DNA of 64,000 nucleotides, taken from assembly GCA_947488435.1 (NCBI GenBank), contig CANKZG010000001.1:248001-312000 (forward strand). The letters are read 5' to 3'. The notes under the pieces were generated by a model. It ran no database searches. It was not told the origin of the DNA and saw only the letters and a program-made list of their open reading frames with translations. Positions 34,558 to 43,269 of this stretch are shown here, in pieces (within the stretch, counting starts at the first letter, position 1; every line of letters begins with the position of its first letter). A program made the translations under genes and the position numbers. Origin of the DNA: an uncultured Flavobacteriaceae bacterium (GTDB taxonomy: Bacteria; Bacteroidota; Bacteroidia; Flavobacteriales; Flavobacteriaceae).

Positions 34558-36105
34558 ATGATGAGAAAAGAATTTTTTAAAAATCGATTTGCCCAGGCAT
34601 TAAGTTTAGCAGTAGTGCTACTTGTTGGGCAAGCATGTACAGATCTGGAGCCCACCTTCTCGGATTCGGTTTCTATCGAGTCTTCTGATGGTGCTTTTGG
34701 CGGGGTTTCTGATCCTGCAAACTCCTTAGAATCTCTTTACAATGGGATAGAAGGACTTAACAATCAAGCGGATGAGTATGCTTGTATGGAAGTAACTGCA
34801 GAAAACATTGCCGTATTAACACGTGGTGTGGATTGGAGTGATAACGGGGTATGGAGAGAATTACATAACCACACTTGGAATCCAGAGCAATTATACATCT
34901 TGAATTCATGGAATAGCAGGAATTCACAGATATTGGCTGCTACGCAATTACTAGATCCGGCATCTTCTGCTCCTGCAGATATTATTGCTCAAGCTCAAGT
35001 GTTGAGAGCGATTAATATGTCTATCATCTTAAACTTCTTTGGAGTTGTTCCTTTTAGAGGGGTAAATGACGGAGTAGATGTTGATCCTCAAGTATTAAGT
35101 TCACAAGAAGCTTTCGATTTTATTTTAAGTGATTTAAATGCTGCTATCAGCAGTGGTCAATTGAATACTTCTGGTGCTGATGGAAATCTTTTTGAAATTG
35201 GAGAAGCTGCTGCTCGTTTTATCAGAGCTAAGGTTAATCTAAATTCGGGTCAGTTCCTAGGAACAGGTACTGCTCCTGCTGGAGCTATGGATCAAGTGAT
35301 TGCTGATGTAAACGCTATTGAAGCTTTAGGTTTTGGCTTAGATGCAAGTGCTAATTATTTTGACATTTGGGATCTAGATGCAGGTAATACCGAGGTAATT
35401 ATGCTGTTAGATACCTTTACGGGTCAACGTATGTTTAATATGATTCACCCTAATCAAACAGGATGGAACGGTTTTGTTACATTAACTGAAACTTTCCGTT
35501 TGTTTGGTTCTAACGATCCTGCAGATGATGCGCGTTTAGGGCTTTCTGGTGAAAACTTTAATGGTCTTTCAACAGGATATATTCGAGGACAACAACTTGC
35601 TGCTGATGGTTCTAATTTAATGGATCGTCAAGGTAACCTTCTTATTTATGAAGATGAATTACTACAGAGCTTAGAAGTTAATAATGAGCGAAACGGTATT
35701 CGTATTGTAAAATACCCACAGCGTGGTGACAATGGTTTCCCTGCTCCTTCAAATAATTTTGTGTTCATGCGTTTTGCGGAAGCTATACTAATGCGTGCAG
35801 AAGCAACTTTAAGAGGTGGTGCTGGTTCGCCAAACACAGCTTTAGTAGATGTAAATAGCCTTAGAACAAGAGCTGGTGCAGCTGTTTTAGGTTCTGTAAC
35901 TTTAGATGATATGAGTGATATTATCCGAAGAGAGTTGAACTCGGAGAGTAATATTGCTGGTCAAAGAGCAGTACAAATTCGTTTTGGAACTTTTGCTGAT
36001 ACTTGGGAATTAAAATCAGTTCAAGATGATTTCCGAACAAGATTCCCAATTCCTTCTACGGCATTGGCAACGAATCCTAATTTAGTACAGAATCCTGGTT
36101 ACTAA
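34558..36105 (+). CDS. SusD-type glycan-binding lipoprotein
   Basis: A 515-residue RagB/SusD lipoprotein that caps the SusC barrel at the cell surface and binds glycan. The ATG at 34558 (or the adjacent one at 34561) is preferred over one at 34519, because it places a signal peptide ending LLVGQAC directly at the N-terminus (lipid Cys ~27) and avoids overlap with susC. Tetratricopeptide-like helices and the C-terminal SusD region (FMRFAEAILMRAEATLRGG near 410, RIRFGTF-like and FPIPSTALATNPNLVQNPGY at the end) are typical. A strong terminator follows 21 bases after the stop. Confidence 0.95.
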   Translation: MMRKEFFKNRFAQALSLAVVLLVGQACTDLEPTFSDSVSIESSDGAFGGVSDPANSLESLYNGIEGLNNQADEYACMEVTAENIAVLTRGVDWSDNGVWRELHNHTWNPEQLYILNSWNSRNSQILAATQLLDPASSAPADIIAQAQVLRAINMSIILNFFGVVPFRGVNDGVDVDPQVLSSQEAFDFILSDLNAAISSGQLNTSGADGNLFEIGEAAARFIRAKVNLNSGQFLGTGTAPAGAMDQVIADVNAIEALGFGLDASANYFDIWDLDAGNTEVIMLLDTFTGQRMFNMIHPNQTGWNGFVTLTETFRLFGSNDPADDARLGLSGENFNGLSTGYIRGQQLAADGSNLMDRQGNLLIYEDELLQSLEVNNERNGIRIVKYPQRGDNGFPAPSNNFVFMRFAEAILMRAEATLRGGAGSPNTALVDVNSLRTRAGAAVLGSVTLDDMSDIIRRELNSESNIAGQRAVQIRFGTFADTWELKSVQDDFRTRFPIPSTALATNPNLVQNPGY

Positions 36106-36125
36106 AATAATTTGTTAAGTTTAAG

Positions 36126-36154
36126 AAAAAAGAGGGCTATTTGCCCTCTTTTTT
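36126..36154 (+). terminator. Rho-independent terminator after susD
   Basis: AAAAAAGAGGGC, loop TATTT, GCCCTCTTTTTT: a 12-bp perfect stem whose lower half is the A/T tract, followed by more T. It closes the susC-susD transcript and separates it from the VCBS gene at 36295. Confidence 0.92.
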
Positions 36155-36244
36155 ATACCCTAATATCAAGACAACACTTCATTCAATTCTTTTAAAATAC
36201 CCTATTAAATAGTTAAACCAATACAACTTTTACCAAAAAACAAA

Positions 36245-36263
36245 TATTTTTGTAAACGTACAT
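36245..36263 (+). promoter_or_regulatory. Candidate promoter with a degenerate copy of the sulfonate-locus operator
   Basis: TATTTTTG (36245-36252) fully matches TAnnTTTG and is overlapped by TGTAAACGTACAT (36251-36263). The latter has the whole left half TGTAAACG of the palindrome found at 39676 and 42279, while the right half is shortened by two bases. No -33 TTG is at normal spacing. The site may bring the VCBS gene at 36295 under the second LacI regulator. Confidence 0.3.
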
Positions 36264-36294
36264 AAAATGTATTGGCATCATTTAAATTCTACCT

Positions 36295-39200
36295 ATGAAT
36301 ACCTTTCGTAAATTTAGTTTTGTTTTTCTTTCATTCCTCTTTTTCGTTTCATGTAATGATCAAAAGGAAACTAAAATTACTACAAATACATCCGCGTTAT
36401 TTACAGCCTTACCACCCGAAACCACAGGCATAGACTTTGTAAACGAAATTACCAACGAAGAGGATTTTAATATCTTCCTCTATCGTAATTTTTATAACGG
36501 AGGTGGAGTAGGTATTGGTGATATTAACAATGATGGACTTCCTGATATCTATCTCACGGCAAATCGAAAAAAGAATCACTTATACCTGAACAAAGGAGAT
36601 TTTACTTTTGAAGATATTTCGGAGAAAGCAGGTGTTGATGGTACGAAAGCGTGGTCAACCGGGGTTGTTTTTGTAGATATTAACTCGGATGGTTTATTGG
36701 ATATCTATGTATGTAATGCAGGTAATATCGAAGGTGATGATCAAAAAAATGAACTGTTTATTAATAATGGGGACCTCACATTCACAGAAAAAGCAGAAGC
36801 GTTTAATTTAGCCGATAGCGGCTTTACAACCCATGCTGCCTTCTTTGATTATGATAAAGATGGGGATTTAGATGTTTATATGCTTAATAACAGTTTCATT
36901 TCGGTAGGGAGTCTTGGCTATGATAACAAAAGGCATTTGCGCGCCGAAGATTGGAATGTTCCAGAAAAAACCAAAGGTGGTGGAGATAAGTTGCTTAGAA
37001 ATGATAATGGTATTTTCACCAATGTAAGTGAAGAAGCGAATATTTTTGGAAGTCTTATTGGTTTTGGGTTGGGCGTAACTATTGGCGATATTAATAATGA
37101 TTTGTACCCTGATATTTATGTATCGAATGACTTTTTTGAACATGATTATCTATATATAAACAATCAGGACGGTACATTTACAGAAGACATTAAAAGTTGG
37201 GCAACACATTTAAGTCTATTTTCCATGGGAGCTGATATGGCAGACATCAATAATGATGGGAAAGCCGATATTTTTGTAACAGATATGCTTCCCGAAGGTG
37301 ATGAGCGTTTAAAAAATACCACCAATTTTGAAACCTATGATATTTACCAGCGAAAACTCCAAAACGGGTTTTATCATCAATACATGCAAAACACCTTGCA
37401 GCTTAATGTTGGTAATGGGTTTTCCGAAATTGCACATTATGGAGGCGTATCCGGCACCGACTGGAGTTGGGGTGCCCTACTCTTTGATATGGATAATGAC
37501 GGATATCGTGATATTTATGTTTGCAATGGTATTTACCACGATCTTACCAACCAAGATTTTATTGATTTCTTTGAAGATGTAGGTCGCCAGCAAACTGCCA
37601 TTTATGGTGAAAAAGAAAAAAAAGATGAAGTCATTAATGCAATGCCGTCTGTAGCTATTCCGAACTATGCCTTTAAGAACAATCAAAACCTTACCTTTTC
37701 AGATGCTACTGTTGATTGGGGACTAAGTACACCAAGTTTCTCTAATGGAGCTGCATATGGAGATCTAGATAATGATGGCGATTTGGATTTGATTATTAAC
37801 AATGTAAATCAACAATTGCTTGTTTATAAAAACAACGCCGATAAACAAGGTAATAACTATCTCAAAATAAAATTAGAAGGAAATAACGCAAACTCCTTTG
37901 CTATTGGTAGCGTAGTAGAAATTTATATCAAGGATCAGATTTTAAGACAAGAACTTATTCCTTCGAGAGGTTTTCAGTCTTCGGTAGCGTATACAATGAC
38001 TATTGGTTTAGGAGATTATAAAGCAGTAGATTCGCTTCGTGTAATATGGCCAGATGATAAAACTCAGCTATTACGCGAAGTTGCTATTAATACTACATTA
38101 AACCTAAAACAAGGGGAAGCAGATGCCGTTTACACTATTGAACAAATAAAACAACCCACACTTTTTGAAGAGCTCGATCATAACTTATCGGCGCATAACG
38201 AAAATAACCACATCGATTTTGATTATGAAGGCCTTATTTCTAAAATGTTATCCCAAGAGGGACCTACCATAGCAATTGCTGATGTGAATAATGATCAAAA
38301 TGAAGATGTTTTTATTGGAGGTGCAAAAGGACAAATTGCACGCCTTTATTTACATACGGGAAATGGTCAATTAAAGTCCGCTATTACTTTTGATGTTTTT
38401 CGCGAAGATCGCGGTTTGGAAGATACGGCATCGGCTTTTTTTGATGCTGATGGGGATGGAGATCAAGATCTCATTGTCGGTTCCGGCGGCAACGAACCTA
38501 AAGACGTTGATAACTACAATAACCGCTTATACCTTAACGATGGACAAGGGAATTTTAGTAGAGCTTTGCAAAAAATACCAAGTACGCAAAATAATGTATC
38601 CGCAATAGCACCGTATGACTTTGATCAAGATGGAGATATCGATTTATTCATAGCTAGTAGAAGTGTTCCCGGTATTTACGGAATTAATCCTGAGCATCTT
38701 TTACTAGAAAATGATGGGAATGGTAATTTTACAAACATCACGGAAAATCGTGCATTTAAACTCAAAGATGTTGGAATGGTAACATCTGCATCTTGGGCAG
38801 ATATCGATGGAGATACTAAGAAAGATTTGGTTCTTGTAGGAGATTGGACAGCTCCTACCGTATTTAAAAACTCCGGACGCAGGTTAAGTCCTTTACGAAC
38901 TTCCTTAGATAGTATTACTGGTTGGTGGAATACGGTAAATGCGCAAGATATTGATGGGGATGGGGATATCGATTTAATTCTAGGTAATCAAGGTACCAAT
39001 ACGGCATATAAAGCGGGAAAAGACACCCCAGTAAAAATGTATGTAAACGATTTTGACAACAATGGAACCATTGAGCAAATCGTTACCAGAACTGTCAATC
39101 AGCGCGATGTCCCGGTTTCCTTAAAACGAGAATTAACAGGTCAGTTGGTTTCCTTAAAAAAAGAGAATCTAAAGTTCTCCGATTATGCTACCAAAAGTAT

Positions 39201-39630
39201 CGATCAACTTTTCACTCCTGAAGTTCTTGCAAATGCCATCGTAAAACAAGTTAATACCTCAGCAAGTAGTATAGCAATTAATCAGGGAAATGGAGAATTT
39301 GAGATCAAAGATCTTCCCAAAGAAACACAGTTTTCTTGTATCTGTACCATTGCTTGTACCGATGTTAATGAGGATGGCATTTTAGATCTAATATTAGCGG
39401 GAAATGATTTCGAATTTAAACCACAATACAGTCGTTTGGATGCGAATTACGGAAACGTATTACTTGGAACTTCAAATAACGAGTTCAAATGGCAGCCTTA
39501 TGAAACCTCAGGTTTTTATTTGAAAGGGGAGGTGAAACAGCTGAAACCCTTTAAAGATCGTAATGGAACCAAATTCCTTATTGCTGGTAGAAACAACAAT
39601 AGTCCTAAAATTTTTAAATTGAATAAATAG
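36295..39630 (+). CDS. Large VCBS/FG-GAP lipoprotein with internal ASPIC/UnbV domain
   Basis: A 1111-residue lipoprotein (signal ending FLFFVSC, Cys20). It contains two series of FG-GAP/VCBS calcium-loop repeats, for example DINNDGLPDIYLT, DINSDGLLDIYVC, DYDKDGDLDVYML and DMDNDGYRDIYVC in the first half and DVNNDQNEDVFIG, DADGDGDQDLIVG, DFDQDGDIDLFIA and DIDGDGDIDLILG in the second. An ASPIC/UnbV-like segment (SLRVIWPDDKTQLLREVAI, ~580) lies between them. It should be an exported double beta-propeller, anchored to a membrane or the cell surface. It lies between the SusC/SusD locus and the sulfonate locus. Two close relatives lie at 48042 and 51391. Substrate and activity are unknown. Confidence 0.85.
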   Translation: MNTFRKFSFVFLSFLFFVSCNDQKETKITTNTSALFTALPPETTGIDFVNEITNEEDFNIFLYRNFYNGGGVGIGDINNDGLPDIYLTANRKKNHLYLNKGDFTFEDISEKAGVDGTKAWSTGVVFVDINSDGLLDIYVCNAGNIEGDDQKNELFINNGDLTFTEKAEAFNLADSGFTTHAAFFDYDKDGDLDVYMLNNSFISVGSLGYDNKRHLRAEDWNVPEKTKGGGDKLLRNDNGIFTNVSEEANIFGSLIGFGLGVTIGDINNDLYPDIYVSNDFFEHDYLYINNQDGTFTEDIKSWATHLSLFSMGADMADINNDGKADIFVTDMLPEGDERLKNTTNFETYDIYQRKLQNGFYHQYMQNTLQLNVGNGFSEIAHYGGVSGTDWSWGALLFDMDNDGYRDIYVCNGIYHDLTNQDFIDFFEDVGRQQTAIYGEKEKKDEVINAMPSVAIPNYAFKNNQNLTFSDATVDWGLSTPSFSNGAAYGDLDNDGDLDLIINNVNQQLLVYKNNADKQGNNYLKIKLEGNNANSFAIGSVVEIYIKDQILRQELIPSRGFQSSVAYTMTIGLGDYKAVDSLRVIWPDDKTQLLREVAINTTLNLKQGEADAVYTIEQIKQPTLFEELDHNLSAHNENNHIDFDYEGLISKMLSQEGPTIAIADVNNDQNEDVFIGGAKGQIARLYLHTGNGQLKSAITFDVFREDRGLEDTASAFFDADGDGDQDLIVGSGGNEPKDVDNYNNRLYLNDGQGNFSRALQKIPSTQNNVSAIAPYDFDQDGDIDLFIASRSVPGIYGINPEHLLLENDGNGNFTNITENRAFKLKDVGMVTSASWADIDGDTKKDLVLVGDWTAPTVFKNSGRRLSPLRTSLDSITGWWNTVNAQDIDGDGDIDLILGNQGTNTAYKAGKDTPVKMYVNDFDNNGTIEQIVTRTVNQRDVPVSLKRELTGQLVSLKKENLKFSDYATKSIDQLFTPEVLANAIVKQVNTSASSIAINQGNGEFEIKDLPKETQFSCICTIACTDVNEDGILDLILAGNDFEFKPQYSRLDANYGNVLLGTSNNEFKWQPYETSGFYLKGEVKQLKPFKDRNGTKFLIAGRNNNSPKIFKLNK

Positions 39631-39675
39631 ATCGTTGTAGGTATACTTGATCTAGCCCCTGTATTTTTAACACAA

Positions 39676-39693
39676 AATGTAAACGTTTACATT
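39676..39693. promoter_or_regulatory. Perfect 18-bp LacI-type operator, copy 1
   Basis: AATGTAAACGTTTACATT is a perfect 18-bp palindrome with a central CpG. An identical copy is at 42279-42296, and the LacI gene at 40663 lies between them. Here it ends 9 bases before a -7 box (39703-39710), covering the place where the -33 region would be, so a bound repressor would block the exporter gene. Confidence 0.85.
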
Positions 39694-39702
39694 AATTATT
39701 AG

Positions 39703-39710
39703 TATGTTTG
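39703..39710 (+). promoter_or_regulatory. -7 promoter element of the exporter gene
   Basis: TATGTTTG is a full TAnnTTTG match. Transcription would start near 39717, just before the ATG at 39723. This argues against the TTG at 39708, which is part of the promoter, as translation start. Confidence 0.55.
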
Positions 39711-39722
39711 CATCACTTTACA

Positions 39723-40655
39723 ATGCTCTCAAGACCAATCACATATAGTATAGCGATACTTATCCTAATCGGCACACTTTTAGGGTATATTTCTCCGGCT
39801 ATTGCACTATCCATAGGTATGGTGAGTGGGGTATTCAATCTGGCAAATAGAAAGCTAGTGCTATCCAATATTAAATTTCAGAAATTACTCCTTCAATTAT
39901 CCGTAGTAGGTTTAGGTTTCGGAATTAACATTAAAGAAGCTATTGTTGTCGGTTCGGATAGTTTTTTTATTACCCTCATTACTATTGTATGCACTTTTAT
40001 CATTGCATTTGGTATTGGAAAACTAGTTAAATCGGAAAAAATAACTACAATTTTGGTTGCATCCGGAACGGCAATATGTGGAGGAAGCGCTATAGCTGCT
40101 GTAAGTCCTTGTTTAAGGGCTAATTCTAACCAGACTTCTATTGCCTTAGCCATTGTTTTCTTGCTTAATGCTATTGCTTTATTTATTTTTCCCACCGTTG
40201 GACATTATTTTGAATTAAGTCAATCGCAGTTTGGTCTTTGGAGTGCTATTGCCATACACGATACGAGTTCTGTTGTTGGAGCAGCCGAATTGTTTGGCGA
40301 AGAATCGTTAAACATAGCAACCACTACCAAATTGGTACGTACATTATGGATAATTCCTTTGGTGTTGATCATTTCATTTGGCTCTAACGCACAAGACAAA
40401 TTTAGTTTTCCATGGTTTATTCTTGGTTTTCTGGCGGCAATGGCAATTTCCTATTACATTCCCCAAATGGAGACTGTTAGTAATAGTATTGTATGGTTAT
40501 CCCGAAAACTATTAATCTTTACTTTATTTCTAATCGGATTACAAATTAGTATTGGAAAAATTAAGAAACTGGGTTTTAACATTCTTATCGTTGGTGTAAC
40601 TACTTGGGTTACTTTGGCAGTTATTTCGTTACTTTATATTCTGAACTACACTTAG
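39723..40655 (+). CDS. YeiH/UPF0324-family exporter, probable sulfite/sulfate exporter
   Basis: A 310-residue membrane protein with about ten helices of the UPF0324 (YeiH, 'putative sulfate exporter') family. Conserved segments are the glycine-rich GTAICGGSAIAAVSP (~120) and AIAIHDTSSVVGAAELFG (~175). Family members are proposed to export sulfur oxyanions, but proof is limited. Its link to an operator shared with an SsuD-like monooxygenase operon fits removal of sulfite made by desulfonation. I chose the ATG at 39723; upstream TTG 39708 overlaps the -7 element. The LacI gene follows after 7 bases, so both may be co-transcribed, which would make the regulator autoregulated. Confidence 0.85.
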   Translation: MLSRPITYSIAILILIGTLLGYISPAIALSIGMVSGVFNLANRKLVLSNIKFQKLLLQLSVVGLGFGINIKEAIVVGSDSFFITLITIVCTFIIAFGIGKLVKSEKITTILVASGTAICGGSAIAAVSPCLRANSNQTSIALAIVFLLNAIALFIFPTVGHYFELSQSQFGLWSAIAIHDTSSVVGAAELFGEESLNIATTTKLVRTLWIIPLVLIISFGSNAQDKFSFPWFILGFLAAMAISYYIPQMETVSNSIVWLSRKLLIFTLFLIGLQISIGKIKKLGFNILIVGVTTWVTLAVISLLYILNYT

Positions 40656-40662
40656 TTTTCTA

Positions 40663-41664
40663 ATGGCAAGTATAAAGGATATTGCAAAAATTACAGGATT
40701 GTCCTTGGCAACTGTATCCCGTGTTTTTAATAATAGTCCTTCCGTATCTCCTAAAACAAGATCTAAAGTTTTAGACGCTGCCAAACAGTTAGATTATCAT
40801 CCTAATCAAATGGCGGCGGCTCTGCGCAGTGGAAAAAGTAAAATTATTGGAGTTATCGTTCCAGAAGTGAATAATTATTTTTTCAGCAGTATCATTAATG
40901 GTATAGAAAAGAAATTGACGGATCTGGGGTATCGTATTATTATTGCACAATCCCATGAGTCGGCGGAAAATGAACAAAAGGCATTGCAATCTTTTTTAAA
41001 TCTCAATGTGGATGGCATTCTGATGTCAATATCAAAAAAAACTACAGATTACGCACTATTCGAAAAAATAATTTCAGATCAACTACCCATTGTCTTCTTT
41101 GATCGTATCCCAAAACTAGCTGAAATTAATTCGGTTACCTTGGATGATTATAAAGGAGCTTATATTGCAACAGAACATCTAATTGAAGGTGGCTGTAAAC
41201 ATTTGATTCATGTCGCTGGGGATTCCAAGGTTTCTATTTTTAAAAAAAGAAAAAAAGGTTTTTTAGATGCTTTAGCAAAACACAAACATCCTGTTAATAC
41301 CTATACGGTTTCCGAACTTAGCTCAAATCCAAAAAAAGATCTTGAATTAATCAACACCCTATTTCAGCTGCATCCTACTATTGACGGAATTTTTGTTCAC
41401 GGAGATGAAAGCAGTCTCTATCTAATGAACTTATTACAATCACTTAAAATATCGATTCCAAAGCAACTAAAATTAATTGGTTTTGGAAATGCCAATTATA
41501 GTGAACTTGTTCAACCCCCACTTAGTTCAATTGATCAACGCTGTGATGAAATGGGTGCAATTGCTGCTACTATTTTATTAAAACACCTAACAAAAAAACA
41601 AACGATGCCTCAAAAAGAAATTCTTTCACCTAAATTAATTATTCGACAGTCTTCCGCCAACTAG
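40663..41664 (+). CDS. LacI-family regulator of the sulfonate locus
   Basis: A 333-residue LacI/GalR repressor: HTH ASIKDIAKITGLSLATVSRV (2-21), hinge NQMAAALRSGKSKIIGVIVP, then a sugar-binding-like sensor domain ending SPKLIIRQSS. It is flanked by two identical 18-bp operators at 39676 and 42279, which are its probable targets. It follows the exporter gene by 7 bases and converges with the FMN reductase gene (6 bases between). LacI sensors usually bind sugars or sugar phosphates, which supports a sugar-like sulfonate as inducer. Confidence 0.93.
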   Translation: MASIKDIAKITGLSLATVSRVFNNSPSVSPKTRSKVLDAAKQLDYHPNQMAAALRSGKSKIIGVIVPEVNNYFFSSIINGIEKKLTDLGYRIIIAQSHESAENEQKALQSFLNLNVDGILMSISKKTTDYALFEKIISDQLPIVFFDRIPKLAEINSVTLDDYKGAYIATEHLIEGGCKHLIHVAGDSKVSIFKKRKKGFLDALAKHKHPVNTYTVSELSSNPKKDLELINTLFQLHPTIDGIFVHGDESSLYLMNLLQSLKISIPKQLKLIGFGNANYSELVQPPLSSIDQRCDEMGAIAATILLKHLTKKQTMPQKEILSPKLIIRQSSAN

Positions 41665-41670
41665 TTCATA

Positions 41671-42213
41671 TCAAAAGCTCTTAAGTTCATCTATCTGCTT
41701 CTGAAGGCTTTCCGTAGCATCGGGAGTAATGGTGTTATCTTCTTTATTGATTAACTTAAATATGGAAGAGATTGGATTTTTATTTGGATGGACAAACATT
41801 CCCAAATGATTCAATACATCTGCCAAGTGATCCATGCCTCTAAGATTTCCCGCTCTACCTGAAGCTATCCCTGTAATACACGCCCTTTTTCCATTAAAAC
41901 TTTTCGCATATTCCCGCACCGACATCGAATCCAGAATTACTTTTAAAATCCCTGGATAGCTCCCGTTATATTCAGGAACAAAAAACCAGAATCGACTAGC
42001 AGGAATAAAAAATGTATCTTGTATATGCTGAATAAGTGCAGGTTGTTCAGAATCTTTATACATCGTTTCGCTCACCATATCACCTTCAAGATTTGATAAA
42101 TCTAAAAATAATACTTCTTCGTCGGCCTGTCTTTTTAGCAAATCGAAGGCGTGTTTTGCAAAATATTGTGTCTTGTTAGACTTTCTATTCGAACCAGATA
42201 TAACGGTAATCAT
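41671..42213 (-). CDS. NAD(P)H-dependent FMN reductase (SsuE-like flavodoxin fold)
   Basis: A 180-residue NADPH_dep_FMN_red-type flavoprotein. The phosphate loop for FMN is near ISGSNRKSNKTQYFA (4-18), and FFVPEYNGSYPGILKVILDS (~77-96) is the conserved PEYNGS active-site loop. It would supply FMNH2 to the two-component monooxygenase encoded on the opposite strand at 43270. It is divergent from the aldo/keto reductase gene with an operator in the shared region. The usual SsuE partner belongs to this same fold. Confidence 0.88.
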   Translation of the reverse strand: MITVISGSNRKSNKTQYFAKHAFDLLKRQADEEVLFLDLSNLEGDMVSETMYKDSEQPALIQHIQDTFFIPASRFWFFVPEYNGSYPGILKVILDSMSVREYAKSFNGKRACITGIASGRAGNLRGMDHLADVLNHLGMFVHPNKNPISSIFKLINKEDNTITPDATESLQKQIDELKSF

Positions 42214-42259
42214 ACTCGTGAATTTGGGTGCTACTTAAAAATTATTAATCCAATTAAGT

Positions 42260-42267
42260 CAAAATTA
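42260..42267 (-). promoter_or_regulatory. -7 element of the FMN reductase gene
   Basis: CAAAATTA on the plus strand is TAATTTTG on the minus strand, a full TAnnTTTG match, about 47 bases before the ATG. The operator at 42279-42296 lies where the -33 element would be, so repression by occlusion is likely. Confidence 0.45.
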
Positions 42268-42278
42268 CTAATTTTAAG

Positions 42279-42296
42279 AATGTAAACGTTTACATT
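42279..42296. promoter_or_regulatory. Perfect 18-bp LacI-type operator, copy 2
   Basis: AATGTAAACGTTTACATT, identical to the copy at 39676-39693. It lies in the divergent region between the FMN reductase gene (66 bases away) and the aldo/keto reductase gene (53 bases away), so one site can control both directions. Confidence 0.88.
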
Positions 42297-42330
42297 TTTG
42301 AATTATTTATTTACATTTACAAACGCAACT

Positions 42331-42338
42331 TATATTTC
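42331..42338 (+). promoter_or_regulatory. Candidate -7 element of the aldo/keto reductase operon
   Basis: TATATTTC is a 7/8 match to TAnnTTTG, 11 bases before the ATG at 42349. No TTG is at normal spacing; the operator ends 34 bases upstream. Confidence 0.3.
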
Positions 42339-42348
42339 GTTTAACATT

Positions 42349-43239
42349 ATGACTTTATCAAAAGAAAATATCTCTCCCTTTATTGTAGGCACTATGCGAT
42401 TGGGAAGTTGGGGAAGTAATTTGTCTCCAAAAGCCTATGAAGCTTTTATTGAAGGATGTCTTGAATTAGGTTTAAAGGATTTCGATCATGCTGATATTTA
42501 CGGGGACTATACCACAGAAGCAGACTTTGGAAATGTATTTAAAAATCGCTCCAATTTGCGCCAGCAATTGCGTATTACCACGAAATGCGGTATTAAATTG
42601 ATTTCTACCAATCGACCTGATCATAAAGTTAAATCCTATGATTTATCTAAAGAACATATCTTAAGCTCTGTAGATATATCCCTTCAAAATTTGCATACAG
42701 ATTATATTGATGTTTTACTCTTACATAGACCTGATTATTTATTAGACCCTTCTGAAATCGCAGAGGCTTTTGTGCAACTTAAAAAAGAAGGTAAGGTCAA
42801 CGCGTTTGGAGTCTCCAATTTTACTCCTTCGCAATTTGATTTACTGCAAAATGTTACTCCCTTAATAACCAATCAGATCGAAGTATCGCTATTACAACGC
42901 AATGCTTTTGAGGATGGCACGCTAGATCAGTGTCAAAAACTAAATGTTATTCCCACGGCATGGTCTCCACTTGGAGGAGGACAACTTTTCCAAGATTCGA
43001 AAGATGCTAAGATAATTGCGATTCGCAAAGTTCTGAACATGTTATCTGAAAAATACAATCTAGCAGCAGATCAACTATTATACACTTGGTTGCGCAAACA
43101 TCCTGCCGGCATTGTTCCGGTGTTAGGAACGTCAAAATTGGAACGAATACAAAAAGCATGCAAAGCCCTAGAAGCTGATATTACCAAAGAAGAATGGTAT
43201 ATGCTATGGGAAGCCGCAATTGGTGGTGAAGTTGCCTAA
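42349..43239 (+). CDS. Aldo/keto reductase (YdhF-like), possible 6-oxo-sugar reductase
   Basis: A 296-residue NADPH-dependent AKR barrel. The catalytic tetrad is visible: Asp and Tyr in FDHADIYGDYTTE, Lys in RITTKCGI and His in VLLLHRPDYL. Cofactor-binding strands GVSNFTPSQF and GTSKLERIQ follow. I chose the ATG at 42349; an in-frame TTG at 42298 sits next to the operator and upstream of the probable promoter. Placed first in an operon with an SsuD-like monooxygenase, it may reduce the aldehyde left after desulfonation, as SmoB does with 6-oxo-glucose in the sulfo-SMO pathway. That role is inferred from context only. Confidence 0.88.
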   Translation: MTLSKENISPFIVGTMRLGSWGSNLSPKAYEAFIEGCLELGLKDFDHADIYGDYTTEADFGNVFKNRSNLRQQLRITTKCGIKLISTNRPDHKVKSYDLSKEHILSSVDISLQNLHTDYIDVLLLHRPDYLLDPSEIAEAFVQLKKEGKVNAFGVSNFTPSQFDLLQNVTPLITNQIEVSLLQRNAFEDGTLDQCQKLNVIPTAWSPLGGGQLFQDSKDAKIIAIRKVLNMLSEKYNLAADQLLYTWLRKHPAGIVPVLGTSKLERIQKACKALEADITKEEWYMLWEAAIGGEVA

Positions 43240-43269
43240 ATATTAATCATAACATACAATTCAAACGAT

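Noticed and set aside
39708-39722. TTG start that would add five residues to the exporter
   Set aside because: The TTG overlaps the -7 element TATGTTTG; the ATG at 39723 fits the promoter and gives a normal first helix.
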